The position numbers were made by a program, and so were the translations under genes. A DNA stretch of 64,000 nt from positions 335,947 through 399,946 of the forward strand of contig NZ_FMZV01000003.1 of the NCBI RefSeq assembly GCF_900101475.1, written 5' to 3'. Of this stretch, positions 37,052 to 47,101 are shown piece by piece; the stretch's first letter is position 1; every line of letters begins with the position of its first letter. A model generated the notes under the pieces. That model saw nothing but the letters and a program-made list of their open reading frames with translations, ran no database searches and was not told the DNA's origin. This DNA is from Ruegeria marina (GTDB taxonomy: Bacteria; Pseudomonadota; Alphaproteobacteria; Rhodobacterales; Rhodobacteraceae).

Positions 37052-37081
37052 AAAAGGGCGCAGGTTGCCCTGCGCCCTTTT
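37052..37081 (-). terminator. Hairpin between bztA and bztB (attenuator/terminator)
   Basis: A perfect 13-bp stem with a 4-nt loop, T-rich at its 3' side on the minus strand, directly after the bztA stop. It probably keeps binding-protein mRNA in excess of permease mRNA. Confidence 0.85.
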
Positions 37082-37091
37082 GCAGGAATGT

Positions 37092-38108
37092 TTAGCGGAA
37101 CGGCGGCGAATACAGCAGGCCGCCATCAGTCCATTGGGCGTTCAGGCCGCGTGCCAGACCGATCGGGGTGCTTTCGCCGATGTTCTGGGCGAAGACCTCG
37201 CCATAGTTGCCACCAACCTTGATCGCGCGCATGGCCCACTGGGCGTCCAGGCCCAGCATTTCACCCAGGGTGCCTTCGGTGCCGAGGATACGGTTGATTT
37301 CCGGGTTGTTGGTACCGGCTGCCATCTCGTCGATATTCGCCGAGGTTACACCATATTCTTCGGCCGAGATCAGGGCGTTCAGCGTCCAGCGAACGACGTC
37401 CGCCCACTCGTTGTCGCCGTGGCGGACGAGCGGTCCGAGCGGCTCTTTCGAGATGATTTCAGGCAGCAGGACGTGATCGCCCGGGTTCTCGAACGTGGCG
37501 CGGGTTGCAGCCAGGCCCGACGCGTCGGTGGTGTACACGTCACATGCACCAGCCAGGTACTGCTGTTGCGCTTCGGCGTTGGTTTCGATCGGAACCGGCT
37601 CGTAGCTGATGTTGTTGGCGCGGAAGAAATCCGCGAGGTTCAGTTCGGTGGTGGTACCAGTCTGGATGCAGACAGTGGCGCCGTCCAGTTCCTTTGCCGA
37701 GGACACGCCCAGCGCCTTGGGAACCATGAAGCCCTGTCCGTCATAGTAGTTGACGCCCACGAATTCGAACTTCAGGTCCACATCGCGGCTGAAGGTCCAG
37801 GTAGTGTTGCGGGCCAATACGTCGACTTCGCCGGATGCCAGGGCGGTGAAGCGGGTCTTGCCGGTGGTCGGGACAAACTCGACCGCGTTGCCATCACCCA
37901 GCACGGCAGCAGCAACTGCACGGCACAGGGCCACGTCAAAACCTTTCCACTCCCCATTCGAATCCGGTGCCGCAAAGCCAACCAGGCCGGTGGTCACACC
38001 GCAGTTCAGCTTGCCGCGAGCCTTGACGTCATCAATGGTGCCTGCGGCAGCAGCACCTGCTGCCAGACCGGCTACCGTGAGAGCGCCCCAAAGTACGGAT
38101 TTCTTCAT
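37092..38108 (-). CDS. bztA: Amino acid ABC transporter substrate-binding protein
   Basis: The 338-residue periplasmic receptor for glutamate-type amino acids. A signal peptide occupies about residues 1-22 (MKKSVLWGALTVAGLAAG). The GKLNCGVTTGLVGFAAPDS and GFDVALCRAVAAAVLG regions are typical of AapJ/BztA. The ATG at 38108 was chosen because it starts the signal peptide; an ATG 24 bp upstream is less likely. Confidence 0.95.
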   Translation of the reverse strand: MKKSVLWGALTVAGLAAGAAAAGTIDDVKARGKLNCGVTTGLVGFAAPDSNGEWKGFDVALCRAVAAAVLGDGNAVEFVPTTGKTRFTALASGEVDVLARNTTWTFSRDVDLKFEFVGVNYYDGQGFMVPKALGVSSAKELDGATVCIQTGTTTELNLADFFRANNISYEPVPIETNAEAQQQYLAGACDVYTTDASGLAATRATFENPGDHVLLPEIISKEPLGPLVRHGDNEWADVVRWTLNALISAEEYGVTSANIDEMAAGTNNPEINRILGTEGTLGEMLGLDAQWAMRAIKVGGNYGEVFAQNIGESTPIGLARGLNAQWTDGGLLYSPPFR

Positions 38109-38303
38109 TTTTACCTCTTCCTGATTTTCCATTCCTTTTGCGGAACGGTTCGACCGCCACTCTTTGGCGGCGGCGCGGAGATCGAAGGGCGTTTCCCTTC
38201 AATGGCATCAAGTGTGAGCGCAATCACGAACAAAGGTCAAGGCTTTGGTTCAGGTTTTGACCATACGATCAATCCCAATGCCGTCAGTTTGACGAATTTT
38301 GCC

Positions 38304-39011
38304 TCAGGACGAGAGATCGAAGAACCGCTTTGCGTGCAAAAAGGCCTGTCGCTTGATTTCGGCGAGGGCCTGCGCTTCCTCGTCGGGCCCCCATTGTTCC
38401 TCTTGCCAGATCTCATCCAGACGGGAAATCCGCCAGATCTCGTCCGGATCACGCCAAGCCATCGCCGCGGCGAAACCCAGGACAAGCGAGCCGCTCAAAC
38501 TGACGAGATCGTGAAACGCCGCGAGTTGGAAATCGGACAAGGCATGCACGCGCGCAGTCAGTTTCTTCTGCGCTTCCAGCGGTTGGGCGCGGTGCATCAG
38601 GCCATCGACGGTCACAAGACGGACCCCCAGGGTTTCAGCGGCCCAATCCAGCGCCGGGTCCCAGAGTCTTGATTGCCGGGCAACCAGTTCGGCGGGTGTC
38701 ACAGCACGATAGCAGAGCAAATCCGAATCGCCGTAAGCCGCAAGAAGTTCGGCCACCTCGGCATGCTGCACGCGGACCTTGTCGATCGCGGCATTGGCTG
38801 ACCTTGTGAACGGCATGGAGCGCGGATCGACTTCCTTTTCCTGCGCATCCCATTCGACGGCAACCGCCTCGGCCATTGCACGCGAAGGCAGGACCAGCAG
38901 GGTCTTGGCCGGGGTTTTCACCGGGCGGCCATCCAGTTCGACGGTATAGCCGCCCTCGCATTCGGCGACACTCGCCAGTTTCCAGAATCGTTTCGGTTTC
39001 CAGTCGCTCAT
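38304..39011 (-). CDS. ATP12 family chaperone
   Basis: A 235-residue homologue of mitochondrial Atp12, the assembly factor of the F1-ATPase alpha subunit. Characteristic parts are LDGRPVKTPA, AVEWDAQ, MPFTRSANAAID and the C-terminal ASLSGSLVLGFA-like region. It follows the HAD phosphatase by 4 bp and is probably co-transcribed with it. Confidence 0.92.
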   Translation of the reverse strand: MSDWKPKRFWKLASVAECEGGYTVELDGRPVKTPAKTLLVLPSRAMAEAVAVEWDAQEKEVDPRSMPFTRSANAAIDKVRVQHAEVAELLAAYGDSDLLCYRAVTPAELVARQSRLWDPALDWAAETLGVRLVTVDGLMHRAQPLEAQKKLTARVHALSDFQLAAFHDLVSLSGSLVLGFAAAMAWRDPDEIWRISRLDEIWQEEQWGPDEEAQALAEIKRQAFLHAKRFFDLSS

Positions 39012-39015
39012 CGTC

Positions 39016-39687
39016 TCAGGTCCAGATTTCGGTCAACAGCGGCGGCAGGTCGCGGAATGCGGATATCATGTGCCGCGCCCGTGTCAGCGATTGCGGTGGG
39101 TGATATCCCCAGCCCACCGCGATACCCGCCACCCCCGCCGCCGCGGCCATATCCATATCGAAACTCGTGTCTCCGATCATCACCGTGTCGCAAGCCTGCA
39201 CCCCGGTTTCCGCCCGCGCGGTGTCGATCATCGAAGGATGCGGTTTTGACGGGTGATGGTCCGCCACCTGCCGGGTGACAAAGTATTTCTCCAGCCCATG
39301 CGCCTCGATCAGCCCATCAAGGCCGCGCTTTGACTTTCCGGTCGCCACGCCAAGCAGGAGATGCGGGACCGCATGCAGGGCCTCCAGCACCTCGCGCGCA
39401 CCGGGAAACAGCGGCGAATGCGCTGCTCCTGTGGCAAGCCGGGTTTCGTGATAGGATTGCTTGTAGGCTTCGACCAGTTTTCCTTGCGTGCCGGATCCAA
39501 ACTGCGGCGCCAGACGCGCCATCGCCTGCGGCAGCGAAAGCCCGACGATCGACAGGATCGCCGAGCGTGCGGGAGCCGGCAGGCCCAGCGCACCGAATGC
39601 CGTGGTCATCGACCCGACGATGGCCGCCTGGCTGTCGACCAGCGTACCGTCCACATCGAACAGGACAAGACGCAAAGACTCGCTCAC
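39016..39687 (-). CDS. HAD-family phosphatase
   Basis: A 223-residue HAD-IA hydrolase of the phosphoglycolate-phosphatase type. Catalytic Asp11/Asp13 lie in FDVDGTLVDS, with a later VMIGDTSFDMDMA. The substrate is not certain. It overlaps the pseudouridine synthase gene by 4 bp. Confidence 0.9.
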   Translation of the reverse strand: MSESLRLVLFDVDGTLVDSQAAIVGSMTTAFGALGLPAPARSAILSIVGLSLPQAMARLAPQFGSGTQGKLVEAYKQSYHETRLATGAAHSPLFPGAREVLEALHAVPHLLLGVATGKSKRGLDGLIEAHGLEKYFVTRQVADHHPSKPHPSMIDTARAETGVQACDTVMIGDTSFDMDMAAAAGVAGIAVGWGYHPPQSLTRARHMISAFRDLPPLLTEIWT

Positions 39688-40727
39688 ATCAGCTCCGCAA
39701 ACGGGTCATCCGCGGCCAGATCCTCGGTCCAGCCGAAGGTCTCCCAGCTTTGCTGCATATGTTCGGGCAACGGTGCGGTATAGGTAACAACCTTGCGCGT
39801 GCCCGGATGTTCGAAGGACAGGCTGCGGGCATGCAGGTGCAGTTTCTTGCTGATGATCCCGCCCAATTGCGCGCCCCAGCCATCACCAAGGTTTTCCTGG
39901 CCCGATCCACCGTATTTGCCGTCTCCGATGATCGGATGGCCGATCCCGGCCATATGCGCCCGCAACTGGTGGGTGCGGCCCGTCACCGGTTCCATCGCCA
40001 CCCAGGACGCGCGCCCTGCGACCCGATAGAGCGTGGCGTAATAGGTATGCGCGCGCTTGGCGCCGGGCGTGCTGTCGATGTCGTTCAGATGGACCACGTT
40101 CATCTTCTCGCCCTCGCCCCGCGCACCGTGGCCCGGCGCCTTGACGAGGCCGGTCTTGATCTCACCCAGGTAGGGGGTAGGCACACCGGCAACCAGGGCC
40201 CAGTAGATCTTGCGCGTGTTGCGGTGACGAAAGGCGGCGGTCAGCCGCGTCGCGGCTTCGCGTGTGCGCGCAAGCACCAGCACACCCGAAGTATCCTTGT
40301 CCAGCCTGTGCACCAGGCGCGGGTTCTCGTCGAAACCAAAGCGCAGCGCCTCGCTCAGCCCGTCGACATGTCGGCTCTGGCCGCTGCCCCCCTGCACCGC
40401 CAGACCGGCGGGTTTGTTCAGCACGATCACATGGTCGTCGCGATGAATGACGCAGGCCTGGATCATCCGCGCATCCGCATCCGAGACTCGTGGCTTGTGC
40501 ACCAGCGGCTTTTCCCCTTCGGCTGGCAACGGCGGAACGCGCACCTGCTGCCCCTCTTCCAGCCGGGTCGCGGGTTTGGCCCGCGCCCCATCGACGCGCA
40601 ACTCGCCCTTGCGGCACATCTTCTCGATGCGGCCCTGCCCGACGTGCGGAAAACGGCGGCGCAGCCAACGGTCCAGCCGCTGGTCGCCCTCGCCGGGTTC
40701 GACGGTGATAATCTGTACGCCGCTCAT
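39684..40727 (-). CDS. RluC/RluD-type 23S rRNA pseudouridine synthase
   Basis: A 347-residue enzyme that isomerises uridines in 23S rRNA. An S4 domain lies at about 15-70 (RLDRWLRRRFPHVGQGRIEKM) and the catalytic motif HRLDKDTSGVLV near 150. The start at 40727 (MSGVQIITVEPGEGDQRLD) is typical; the longer upstream reading is not. RluC is the best guess. Confidence 0.88.
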   Translation of the reverse strand: MSGVQIITVEPGEGDQRLDRWLRRRFPHVGQGRIEKMCRKGELRVDGARAKPATRLEEGQQVRVPPLPAEGEKPLVHKPRVSDADARMIQACVIHRDDHVIVLNKPAGLAVQGGSGQSRHVDGLSEALRFGFDENPRLVHRLDKDTSGVLVLARTREAATRLTAAFRHRNTRKIYWALVAGVPTPYLGEIKTGLVKAPGHGARGEGEKMNVVHLNDIDSTPGAKRAHTYYATLYRVAGRASWVAMEPVTGRTHQLRAHMAGIGHPIIGDGKYGGSGQENLGDGWGAQLGGIISKKLHLHARSLSFEHPGTRKVVTYTAPLPEHMQQSWETFGWTEDLAADDPFAELM

Positions 40728-40837
40728 GCAGGCATCCTCCACGCATCCCGGCCGGTACGCCGGACAACGCTCACTTTTTGATCGAAAGAAAACATCGCCG
40801 TCTGTCGCCCGCACATTATCGAGAGTCAAGGGACCAA

Positions 40838-40886
40838 GGGCAGCCTGCGGGCGCGGGTGGGCGAGTGGGGCGCCCGCAGGCTGCCC
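40838..40886. repeat. Long inverted repeat downstream of rarA
   Basis: A perfect 17-bp inverted repeat (arms 40838-40854 and 40870-40886) with a 15-nt loop, 3 bp beyond the rarA stop. It has no T-run; it may terminate or stabilise the rarA mRNA or be a REP-like element. Confidence 0.7.
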
Positions 40887-40888
40887 GA

Positions 40889-42199
40889 CTATCCGTTCCG
40901 CTGCTCCCGCAGCCGGGCAAAATAGTCCAGCCGTTTCTTCAGCTCCCGCTCGAACCCCCGCTCGACCGGTTGATAGAGCTGCGGCCGCTCCATCCCGTCG
41001 GGAAAGTAGTTCTGACCGGAAAACCCGTCCTCGGCGTCGTGATCATAGGCATAGCCCGCGCCATAGCCCTGGTCCTTCATCAACCCGGTCGGCGCGTTCA
41101 GGATATGCTTGGGCGGCGGGGCCGAGCCCGATTGCTTGGCCAGTCGCATCGCCGCCTTGTAACCCACATAGGCCCCGTTCGATTTCGGCGCGAGCGCCAG
41201 ATAGACCACCGCCTGCGCCAGCGCCAACTCGCCCTCAGGACTGCCGAGGCGCTCGTAAACCTCCCAGGCGTGCAGGCAGATCGACTGCGCCTGTGGATCG
41301 GCCAGCCCGATATCCTCGACCGCCATCCGGGTAATGCGACGCGCCAGGTAACGCGGGTCCTCTCCCCCCGTCAACATCCGCGCCAGCCAGTAAAGTGCCG
41401 CGTCCGGGTCCGAGCCGCGCACCGATTTGTGCAGCGCCGAAATCAGGTTGTAATGTTCGTCGCCGCTCTTGTCGTATTTGGTAGCCCGGCGCATCAGCCG
41501 CGCCCCAAGCGCCTCGCGGTCCAGCGGGGTCGCGACCTTCCACGCCGCCACTTGTTCGATCAGATTGAGCAGCGCGCGCCCATCGCCATCGGCCATCTCC
41601 TGAAGCGCCACCCGCGCCCCGGGCGTCAGCGGCAATTCACGGTCCAGTTCCCGTTCCGCCCGCACGGTCAGATGCTCCAGATCCGCAGCACCCAGCCGCT
41701 CCAGCACCAGCACCTGCGCACGGCTCAGAAGCGCCGCGTTCAACTCGAACGAAGGGTTCTCGGTCGTGGCCCCCACCAGCAGGATGGTGCCGTCCTCCAT
41801 ATGCGGCAGGAACCCGTCCTGCTGGGCCTTGTTGAACCGGTGAATCTCGTCGACGAACAGCAACGTCCCCTGCCCGTTCTGACGGCGCAACCGCGCAGCT
41901 TCGAACACTTTCTTCAGGTCCGGAACGCCGGTGAAGATCGCGCTGATCTGGACAAAGGCCAGATCGGTTTCCTGCGCCAGAAGCCGCGCGATGGTGGTCT
42001 TTCCCACGCCCGGCGGCCCCCAGAGGATGAGGCTTGACAGCGAACCCGAGGCCAGCATGACGCCCAGCGGCGCCTCGGCGCCCAGAACCTGTTCCTGACC
42101 TATCACTTCGGTCAGCGACTTCGGCCGCAGCCGGTCGGCCAGCGGGCGGGGCGGTTCGCGCTCCGACCTTGCGGCCCCGGTATCGAACAGGTCCGCCAT
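40889..42199 (-). CDS. rarA: Replication-associated recombination protein RarA (MgsA)
   Basis: A 436-residue AAA+ ATPase acting at stalled replication forks. Walker A is GPPGVGKTT near 60, Walker [15 protein letters not shown], and the C-terminal part has the RarA tetramerisation region with [12 protein letters not shown]. It is 3 bp from the protease gene upstream. Confidence 0.95.
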   Translation of the reverse strand: MADLFDTGAARSEREPPRPLADRLRPKSLTEVIGQEQVLGAEAPLGVMLASGSLSSLILWGPPGVGKTTIARLLAQETDLAFVQISAIFTGVPDLKKVFEAARLRRQNGQGTLLFVDEIHRFNKAQQDGFLPHMEDGTILLVGATTENPSFELNAALLSRAQVLVLERLGAADLEHLTVRAERELDRELPLTPGARVALQEMADGDGRALLNLIEQVAAWKVATPLDREALGARLMRRATKYDKSGDEHYNLISALHKSVRGSDPDAALYWLARMLTGGEDPRYLARRITRMAVEDIGLADPQAQSICLHAWEVYERLGSPEGELALAQAVVYLALAPKSNGAYVGYKAAMRLAKQSGSAPPPKHILNAPTGLMKDQGYGAGYAYDHDAEDGFSGQNYFPDGMERPQLYQPVERGFERELKKRLDYFARLREQRNG

Positions 42200-42202
42200 C
42201 GG

Positions 42203-43585
42203 TCAGAGCCGGAACCGCAGCGAGATCCACTGACCCCGGCGCAGCAGATCCATCCGCATCCAGCGGCCGGTTTCGGAAAGTGCCCGCACCACATCCCCGG
42301 TGCTTTCGATTTCTTCCCCGTTGATCGCTCCGAACAGGTCTCCCGGTTGCACCCCTGCCCGTGCGCCATATGGACCGGGATCCAGCACCACGACACCACT
42401 TGCCGACAAGGGCAAACCAAGTCGCGCGATCACGGCCGGGTTCAGCCGGGCCACGGTCAGGCCCGGCAGGACCGTACGCTCGCCCATCGTGGTTTCCTGT
42501 GCAGGCGGATCGTCCGGCGCTTCGGTCAGCGCCACATCCAAAACGCTACGCTCGCCCTGACGCAGACGCGTCATCCGGGCAGTCCCTCCGATCCCGGCAA
42601 CGGACATGCGGAATTTCATTTCCGACGGTGAATTCACAACTTGCCCGTCCACCTCTGTGATCACGTCACCGACCGCGAACCCGGCCTCGGCCAGCGGGCT
42701 TTGCGGGTGCAGGTCCGAGATCACCACGCCTTCGGGAATGCTCAGCCCCAGCGACTCGGCGATATCGGCGGTCATCGGCTGGCCCGCCATGCCGGCCCAG
42801 GGACGGGCGAAACCGGCGTTGCCCTGCCGTGCCTGACGCAGGAACTCGGCCACCAGGTTCGCAGGGATCGCAAAGCCGATCCCGTTCGACCCGCCGGAAC
42901 GGCTGAGGATTGAGGTGTTGATGCCGATCAGGTCACCGTTGACGTCGATCAGCGCACCGCCCGAGTTGCCGGGGTTGATCGGCGCATCGGTCTGGATGAA
43001 ATAGCCGCGCGCATTTCCCGTGGCGGTCCCCGAACGGGCAAGGCCCGAGACGATACCGCTGCTGACGGTCTGCCCCACGCCAAACGGGTTGCCGATGGCC
43101 AGCACCAGTTCGCCCACTTCGACATGATCACTGTCGCGCAGGGCAAGATTGGGAAGGTCGCGGGCATCGTCCAGCCGCAGGATCGCGATATCGCTCTCCT
43201 CGTCTCCCAGTACCACCTGCGCGCTGAATTCCCGGCGATCAGTGGTCACGACCCGGATCTCTGACGCCATGCCTACCACGTGGTAGTTCGACACCACATA
43301 GCCGTCGTCCGTCAGGATCACGCCAGACCCGAGCGAGTTCTGCACGCGCGGTTGAGGTTGCCCGAAGCCTCGGAAAAAATCCCGAAAAAAAGGATCGTTG
43401 AACATCGGGCTGCTGTGGCCCGCAGTGATGATCCTGGCATAGATGTTGACCACGGCGGGCGCGGCCTTCTTGACGACCGGCGCAAAGCCGAGACCGATTT
43501 CCGACTGCGAGGTAGGAACGCGGGTTTCTGCGGCCGCGGGCAGGGATAGCAGGATGGACAGGGCGATCAGGGTTGCGCGGATCAT
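42203..43585 (-). CDS. DegP/DegQ-type periplasmic serine protease
   Basis: A 460-residue HtrA-family protease with a signal peptide (1-19). The catalytic triad His102 (NYHVV), Asp132 (ESDIAIL) and Ser208 (NPGNSGG) is intact. Two PDZ-like domains follow, at about 275-360 and 380-455. It is expected to degrade misfolded periplasmic proteins. The ATG at 43585 starts the signal peptide. Confidence 0.92.
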   Translation of the reverse strand: MIRATLIALSILLSLPAAAETRVPTSQSEIGLGFAPVVKKAAPAVVNIYARIITAGHSSPMFNDPFFRDFFRGFGQPQPRVQNSLGSGVILTDDGYVVSNYHVVGMASEIRVVTTDRREFSAQVVLGDEESDIAILRLDDARDLPNLALRDSDHVEVGELVLAIGNPFGVGQTVSSGIVSGLARSGTATGNARGYFIQTDAPINPGNSGGALIDVNGDLIGINTSILSRSGGSNGIGFAIPANLVAEFLRQARQGNAGFARPWAGMAGQPMTADIAESLGLSIPEGVVISDLHPQSPLAEAGFAVGDVITEVDGQVVNSPSEMKFRMSVAGIGGTARMTRLRQGERSVLDVALTEAPDDPPAQETTMGERTVLPGLTVARLNPAVIARLGLPLSASGVVVLDPGPYGARAGVQPGDLFGAINGEEIESTGDVVRALSETGRWMRMDLLRRGQWISLRFRL

Positions 43586-43694
43586 GGAAACTCCGATTTC
43601 GACTGCCCAAGGGATATGCGGGGCACGCGTCTCAAATGCAAGCGCCCTTGCCACCGAACCGGAGGCCGTTCGAAGTTATCCTGTTGCAACCAAA

Positions 43695-43725
43695 GAAAAA
43701 CCCCGCCCGGGCAACCGGACGGGGC
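43695..43725 (-). terminator. Rho-independent terminator of the ribosomal supercluster
   Basis: A GC-rich hairpin (outer stem ccccg/cgggg, inner ccgg/ccgg, one mismatch, loop gcaa) followed by a T-run on the minus strand, after the rplQ stop. Confidence 0.9.
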
Positions 43726-43750
43726 TGGTTCAGGTCCAAACCCGAAACGC

Positions 43751-44173
43751 TTACTCGTCGGCGGCCGCTTCTTCAACCGCGACGCGGGCCTTGTCGGCGG
43801 CACCCTTTGCATCGACGTCACGGTCGACCAGTTCGATGATCGCCATCGGCGCCATGTCGCCATACCGGAAGCCGGCCTTCAGGATACGGACATAACCGCC
43901 CTGACGGTCCTTGTAACGTTCTGCAAGTACGTCGAAAAGTTTCGCGACGTCCTTGTCTTCCTTCAGCTGTGCGGCAGCCTGACGGCGGGCGTGCAGGTCG
44001 CCGCGCTTGCCCAGCGTGATCAGCTTTTCGACGATCGGACGCAGTTCCTTGGCCTTGGGCAGGGTGGTCTTGATCTGTTCGTGCTCGATCAGCGAGCCGG
44101 CCATGTTGGAAAACAGGGCCTTGCGGTGTTCGTGGGTGCGGTTCAGGCGGCGGTAGCCACGTGCGTGACGCAT
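43751..44173 (-). CDS. rplQ: 50S ribosomal protein L17
   Basis: L17 of the large subunit, 140 residues with an Ala/Glu-rich C-terminal tail. The N-terminal [20 protein letters not shown] is diagnostic. It is the last gene of the cluster and is separated from rpoA by a 178-bp gap with repeats. Confidence 0.98.
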   Translation of the reverse strand: MRHARGYRRLNRTHEHRKALFSNMAGSLIEHEQIKTTLPKAKELRPIVEKLITLGKRGDLHARRQAAAQLKEDKDVAKLFDVLAERYKDRQGGYVRILKAGFRYGDMAPMAIIELVDRDVDAKGAADKARVAVEEAAADE

Positions 44174-44259
44174 GATTTCAATCCTTGTGTCGTGTTTTGC
44201 TTTGTCCGGCGACCCTGCGTGCGGGCCGCTCTCCTTGGGGCGGAATTGCCCATTGTATC

Positions 44260-44309
44260 GACCGTTTTGTACTGGTCCCGGAACCCCGATTGACCGTTTT
44301 GTACAAAAC
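44260..44309. promoter_or_regulatory. Direct repeat and 14-bp palindrome between rpoA and rplQ
   Basis: GACCGTTTTGTAC occurs at 44260-44272 and 44292-44304 (32 bp apart), and the second copy overlaps the perfect palindrome GTTTTGTACAAAAC at 44296-44309. This looks like a protein-binding region or a promoter for rplQ; neither is proven. Confidence 0.45.
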
Positions 44310-44310
44310 C

Positions 44311-44339
44311 CGTGGCGGCGAATTCAGCCCGCCGCCACG
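44311..44339 (-). terminator. Hairpin after rpoA
   Basis: A 10-bp stem (cgtggcggcg / cgccgccacg) with 9-nt loop, followed on the minus strand by GGGTTTTG. A probable partial terminator between rpoA and rplQ. Confidence 0.65.
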
Positions 44340-44351
44340 CCCGAAGACAGC

Positions 44352-45368
44352 TTAGAACGCGTCTTCGAATTTCTTGGCGAGATCCTCGATGTTGTCGGGC
44401 GGCCAGTCTTCGACATCCATGCCGAGGTGCAGGCCCATGCCCGAGAGCACTTCCTTGATCTCGTTGAGCGACTTGCGGCCGAAGTTCGGAGTGCGGAGCA
44501 TCTCGGCTTCGGTCTTCTGGATCAGGTCGCCGATATAGACGATGTTGTCGTTCTTGAGGCAGTTTGCCGAACGCACCGACAGTTCAAGCTCGTCCACCTT
44601 CTTGAGCAGCAGCGGGTTGAATTCCAGCCCGTCGTCGTCGTCCTGGCGGCTGGCCGATTCCGGCTCGTCGAAGTTGACGAAGATCGACAGCTGGTCCTGG
44701 AGGATACGCGCGGCATAGGCCACGGCATCATCGGGGGTGATCGAACCGTCGGTTTCGATCTTCATGGTCAGCTTGTCATAGTCCAGCACCTGGCCTTCGC
44801 GGGTGGGCTGCACGTCATAGGCGACCTTCTTGACCGGCGAATAGATCGCGTCGATCGGGATCAGGCCGATGGGCGCATCTTCGGGGCGGTTCTTTTCGGC
44901 CGAGACGTAGCCCTTGCCGGTGTTCACGGTCAGTTCCATGAACAGGTCGGCACCATCGTCCAGGTGGCAGATCACGTGATCGCGGTTCAGAACCTCGATG
45001 CCGGCGCTTTCGCTGATGTCACCGGCGGTGACGACGGCCGGACCCTTGGCATTGATCGACAGGCGCTTGGGGCCTTCGACATCCATGCGCAGCGAGACCT
45101 GCTTGAGGTTCAGGATGATGTCGGTGACGTCTTCGCGCACACCGGCGACCGACGAGAATTCGTGCAGGACGTTGTCGATCTGCACGCTGGTGATGGCTGC
45201 GCCTTGCAGCGAGCTCATCAGGATGCGGCGCAGCGCGTTGCCCAGCGTCAGACCGAAACCACGCTCAAGCGGTTCGGCGATCACGGTGGCCTGGCGTGCC
45301 GGATCATTGCCCGGCTTGACCTCAAGCTGGGTCGGCTTGATCAGTTCTGCCCAGTTCTTGTGGATCAT
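44352..45368 (-). CDS. rpoA: DNA-directed RNA polymerase subunit alpha
   Basis: The alpha subunit, 338 residues. The N-terminal assembly domain contains [18 protein letters not shown], and the C-terminal domain contains [14 protein letters not shown] and [12 protein letters not shown]. The start at MIHKNWAEL is standard. Confidence 0.98.
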   Translation of the reverse strand: MIHKNWAELIKPTQLEVKPGNDPARQATVIAEPLERGFGLTLGNALRRILMSSLQGAAITSVQIDNVLHEFSSVAGVREDVTDIILNLKQVSLRMDVEGPKRLSINAKGPAVVTAGDISESAGIEVLNRDHVICHLDDGADLFMELTVNTGKGYVSAEKNRPEDAPIGLIPIDAIYSPVKKVAYDVQPTREGQVLDYDKLTMKIETDGSITPDDAVAYAARILQDQLSIFVNFDEPESASRQDDDDGLEFNPLLLKKVDELELSVRSANCLKNDNIVYIGDLIQKTEAEMLRTPNFGRKSLNEIKEVLSGMGLHLGMDVEDWPPDNIEDLAKKFEDAF

Positions 45369-45438
45369 GTAATCCCTCCATTCCTGTTCGCACCCCATGT
45401 CCAGGAAGGTGCAAACGCCCGAGGTTTCAAACGGCGGA

Positions 45439-45467
45439 CTGGGGCCGTGTACCAGACACGGCCCCAG
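45439..45467 (-). terminator. Strong hairpin between rpsK and rpoA
   Basis: A perfect 12-bp stem (ctggggccgtgt / acacggccccag) with a 5-nt loop in the 116-bp gap. No T-run, so attenuation or processing is more likely than full termination. Confidence 0.65.
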
Positions 45468-45484
45468 CGAAAATTCTGGGTCGC

Positions 45485-45877
45485 TTAGACGCGGCGGCGC
45501 TTCGGCGGGCGGCAGCCGTTGTGGGCGATCGGAGTCACGTCGCGGATCGACGTGATGTTGAAGCCCACGGCAGCCAGAGCGCGCAGAGCCGATTCACGGC
45601 CCGAACCGGGGCCCTGAACTTCAACTTCCAGCGTCTTGACGCCATGATCCTGCGCCTTGCGGCCGGCATCTTCTGCGGCCAGCTGAGCGGCGTAGGGGGT
45701 CGATTTCCGCGATCCCTTGAAGCCCATGGTGCCGGCCGACGACCACGAGATGGCGTTGCCTTGCACGTCCGAGATCAGGATCTTGGTGTTGTTGAACGTC
45801 GAGTTCACATGGGCCACGCCCGATGCGATATTCTTGCGTTCTTTTTTCTTGGTGGTGCGGGTCTTGTCGCGTGCCAT
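45485..45877 (-). CDS. rpsK: 30S ribosomal protein S11
   Basis: S11, 130 residues, with the closing [17 protein letters not shown] motif characteristic of the protein. It lies 13 bp after rpsM. Confidence 0.98.
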   Translation of the reverse strand: MARDKTRTTKKKERKNIASGVAHVNSTFNNTKILISDVQGNAISWSSAGTMGFKGSRKSTPYAAQLAAEDAGRKAQDHGVKTLEVEVQGPGSGRESALRALAAVGFNITSIRDVTPIAHNGCRPPKRRRV

Positions 45878-45890
45878 TGATCAGCCCCCC

Positions 45891-46259
45891 TTACTTCTTC
45901 TTGCCGGCGATCGGCTTGGCCGGGCCCTTGCGGGTACGGGCGTTGGTGTGGGTGCGCTGACCGCGAACCGGCAGGTTGCGGCGGTGACGCAGACCGCGAT
46001 AGCAGCCGAGGTCCATCAGACGCTTGATGTTCATCTGGACTTCGCGACGCAGGTCGCCTTCGACGGTGTAGTTGGCGTCGATGTATTCGCGGATCGCCAG
46101 AACTTCAGCATCGCTGAGCTGGTTCACACGGCGGGATTGTTCGATGTTCACCGCTTCGCAGATGGCCTTGGCGGATGCCGGGCCAATGCCGGTGATATAG
46201 GTGAGGGCGATGGGTACCCGCTTGGCAGTCGGGATGTTTACGCCGGCAATACGTGCCAC
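45891..46259 (-). CDS. rpsM: 30S ribosomal protein S13
   Basis: S13, 122 residues; [23 protein letters not shown] is diagnostic. A 200-bp gap to adk upstream probably carries the promoter of the rpsM-rpsK-rpoA segment. Confidence 0.98.
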   Translation of the reverse strand: MARIAGVNIPTAKRVPIALTYITGIGPASAKAICEAVNIEQSRRVNQLSDAEVLAIREYIDANYTVEGDLRREVQMNIKRLMDLGCYRGLRHRRNLPVRGQRTHTNARTRKGPAKPIAGKKK

Positions 46260-46459
46260 GTGTCACTTTCCTTTTCGTTGCGGTTCCGTAACTCCAGAAC
46301 CTTTTTTCACAACGCTTGACCGTGGCAGTGTAGCCAGTGGGTCCAGCATTTTGAGGTGGTCTTGCGCAAATGGAACGAATCCCGTCCGCGCGGTTGATTC
46401 CCCGAAGGGATGGTGGTCGATATGGGCTTTTGGCGGGGCCGTCAAGCCCCTAACCGGGA

Positions 46460-47101
46460 TCAGCCGAGGATCGCCTCGATCGAGGCGGTCACTTCCTTGA
46501 TATCCGCCAGGCCGTTGACCGGGCGCAGGTCGCCCTTGGCATAGTAATAACCGATCAGCGGCGAGGTCTTCTTGTAATATTCCATCAGACGCGTGCGCAG
46601 GCTTTCCTCGTTGTCGTCGGCGCGGCGCTTGAATTCCGAGCCGCCACAGTTGCTGCATTTGCCGTCGGCCGGGATCGGCTTGGTGATGTCATTGTAGACT
46701 TCGCCGCAATTGGCGCAGGTGGACCGGGCGGTGATACGGCTCACCAGCGCGTCGTCATCCACGCGCATTTCGATCACGGTATGCAGCGACTGGCCGTGCT
46801 TGGCCAGCAGCGCAGAGAGTGCATCGGCCTGGGCCAGGGTACGCGGGAAGCCGTCGAAGATGAAGCCGGCGCCCTTCTTGGTAGTCAGCTGTTCCTCGAT
46901 CAGGCCGATGACGATCTCGTCCGTAACCAGCTTGCCGGCGTCCATGATTTCGGCGACCTTCTGGCCCATCTCGGTGCCCGAAGTGCGCGCATCGCGCAGC
47001 ATGTCGCCGGTCGAGAGCTGGATCATGCCGCGGGTCTCGACCAGATGGCGTGCCTGCGTGCCTTTGCCCGCACCCGGCGGGCCCAAGAGAATGATGTTCA
47101 T
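46460..47101 (-). CDS. adk: Adenylate kinase
   Basis: Converts ATP and AMP to two ADP. The 213 residues include P-loop [10 protein letters not shown] (7-16) and a zinc-type LID with [10 protein letters not shown] and CSNCGG cysteines, uncommon in enterobacteria but usual here. It overlaps secY by 4 bp. Confidence 0.97.
   Translation of the reverse strand: MNIILLGPPGAGKGTQARHLVETRGMIQLSTGDMLRDARTSGTEMGQKVAEIMDAGKLVTDEIVIGLIEEQLTTKKGAGFIFDGFPRTLAQADALSALLAKHGQSLHTVIEMRVDDDALVSRITARSTCANCGEVYNDITKPIPADGKCSNCGGSEFKRRADDNEESLRTRLMEYYKKTSPLIGYYYAKGDLRPVNGLADIKEVTASIEAILG

Noticed and set aside
44172..45488. Plus-strand open frame opposite rpoA
   Set aside because: rpoA is certain; the antisense frame has no recognisable features.
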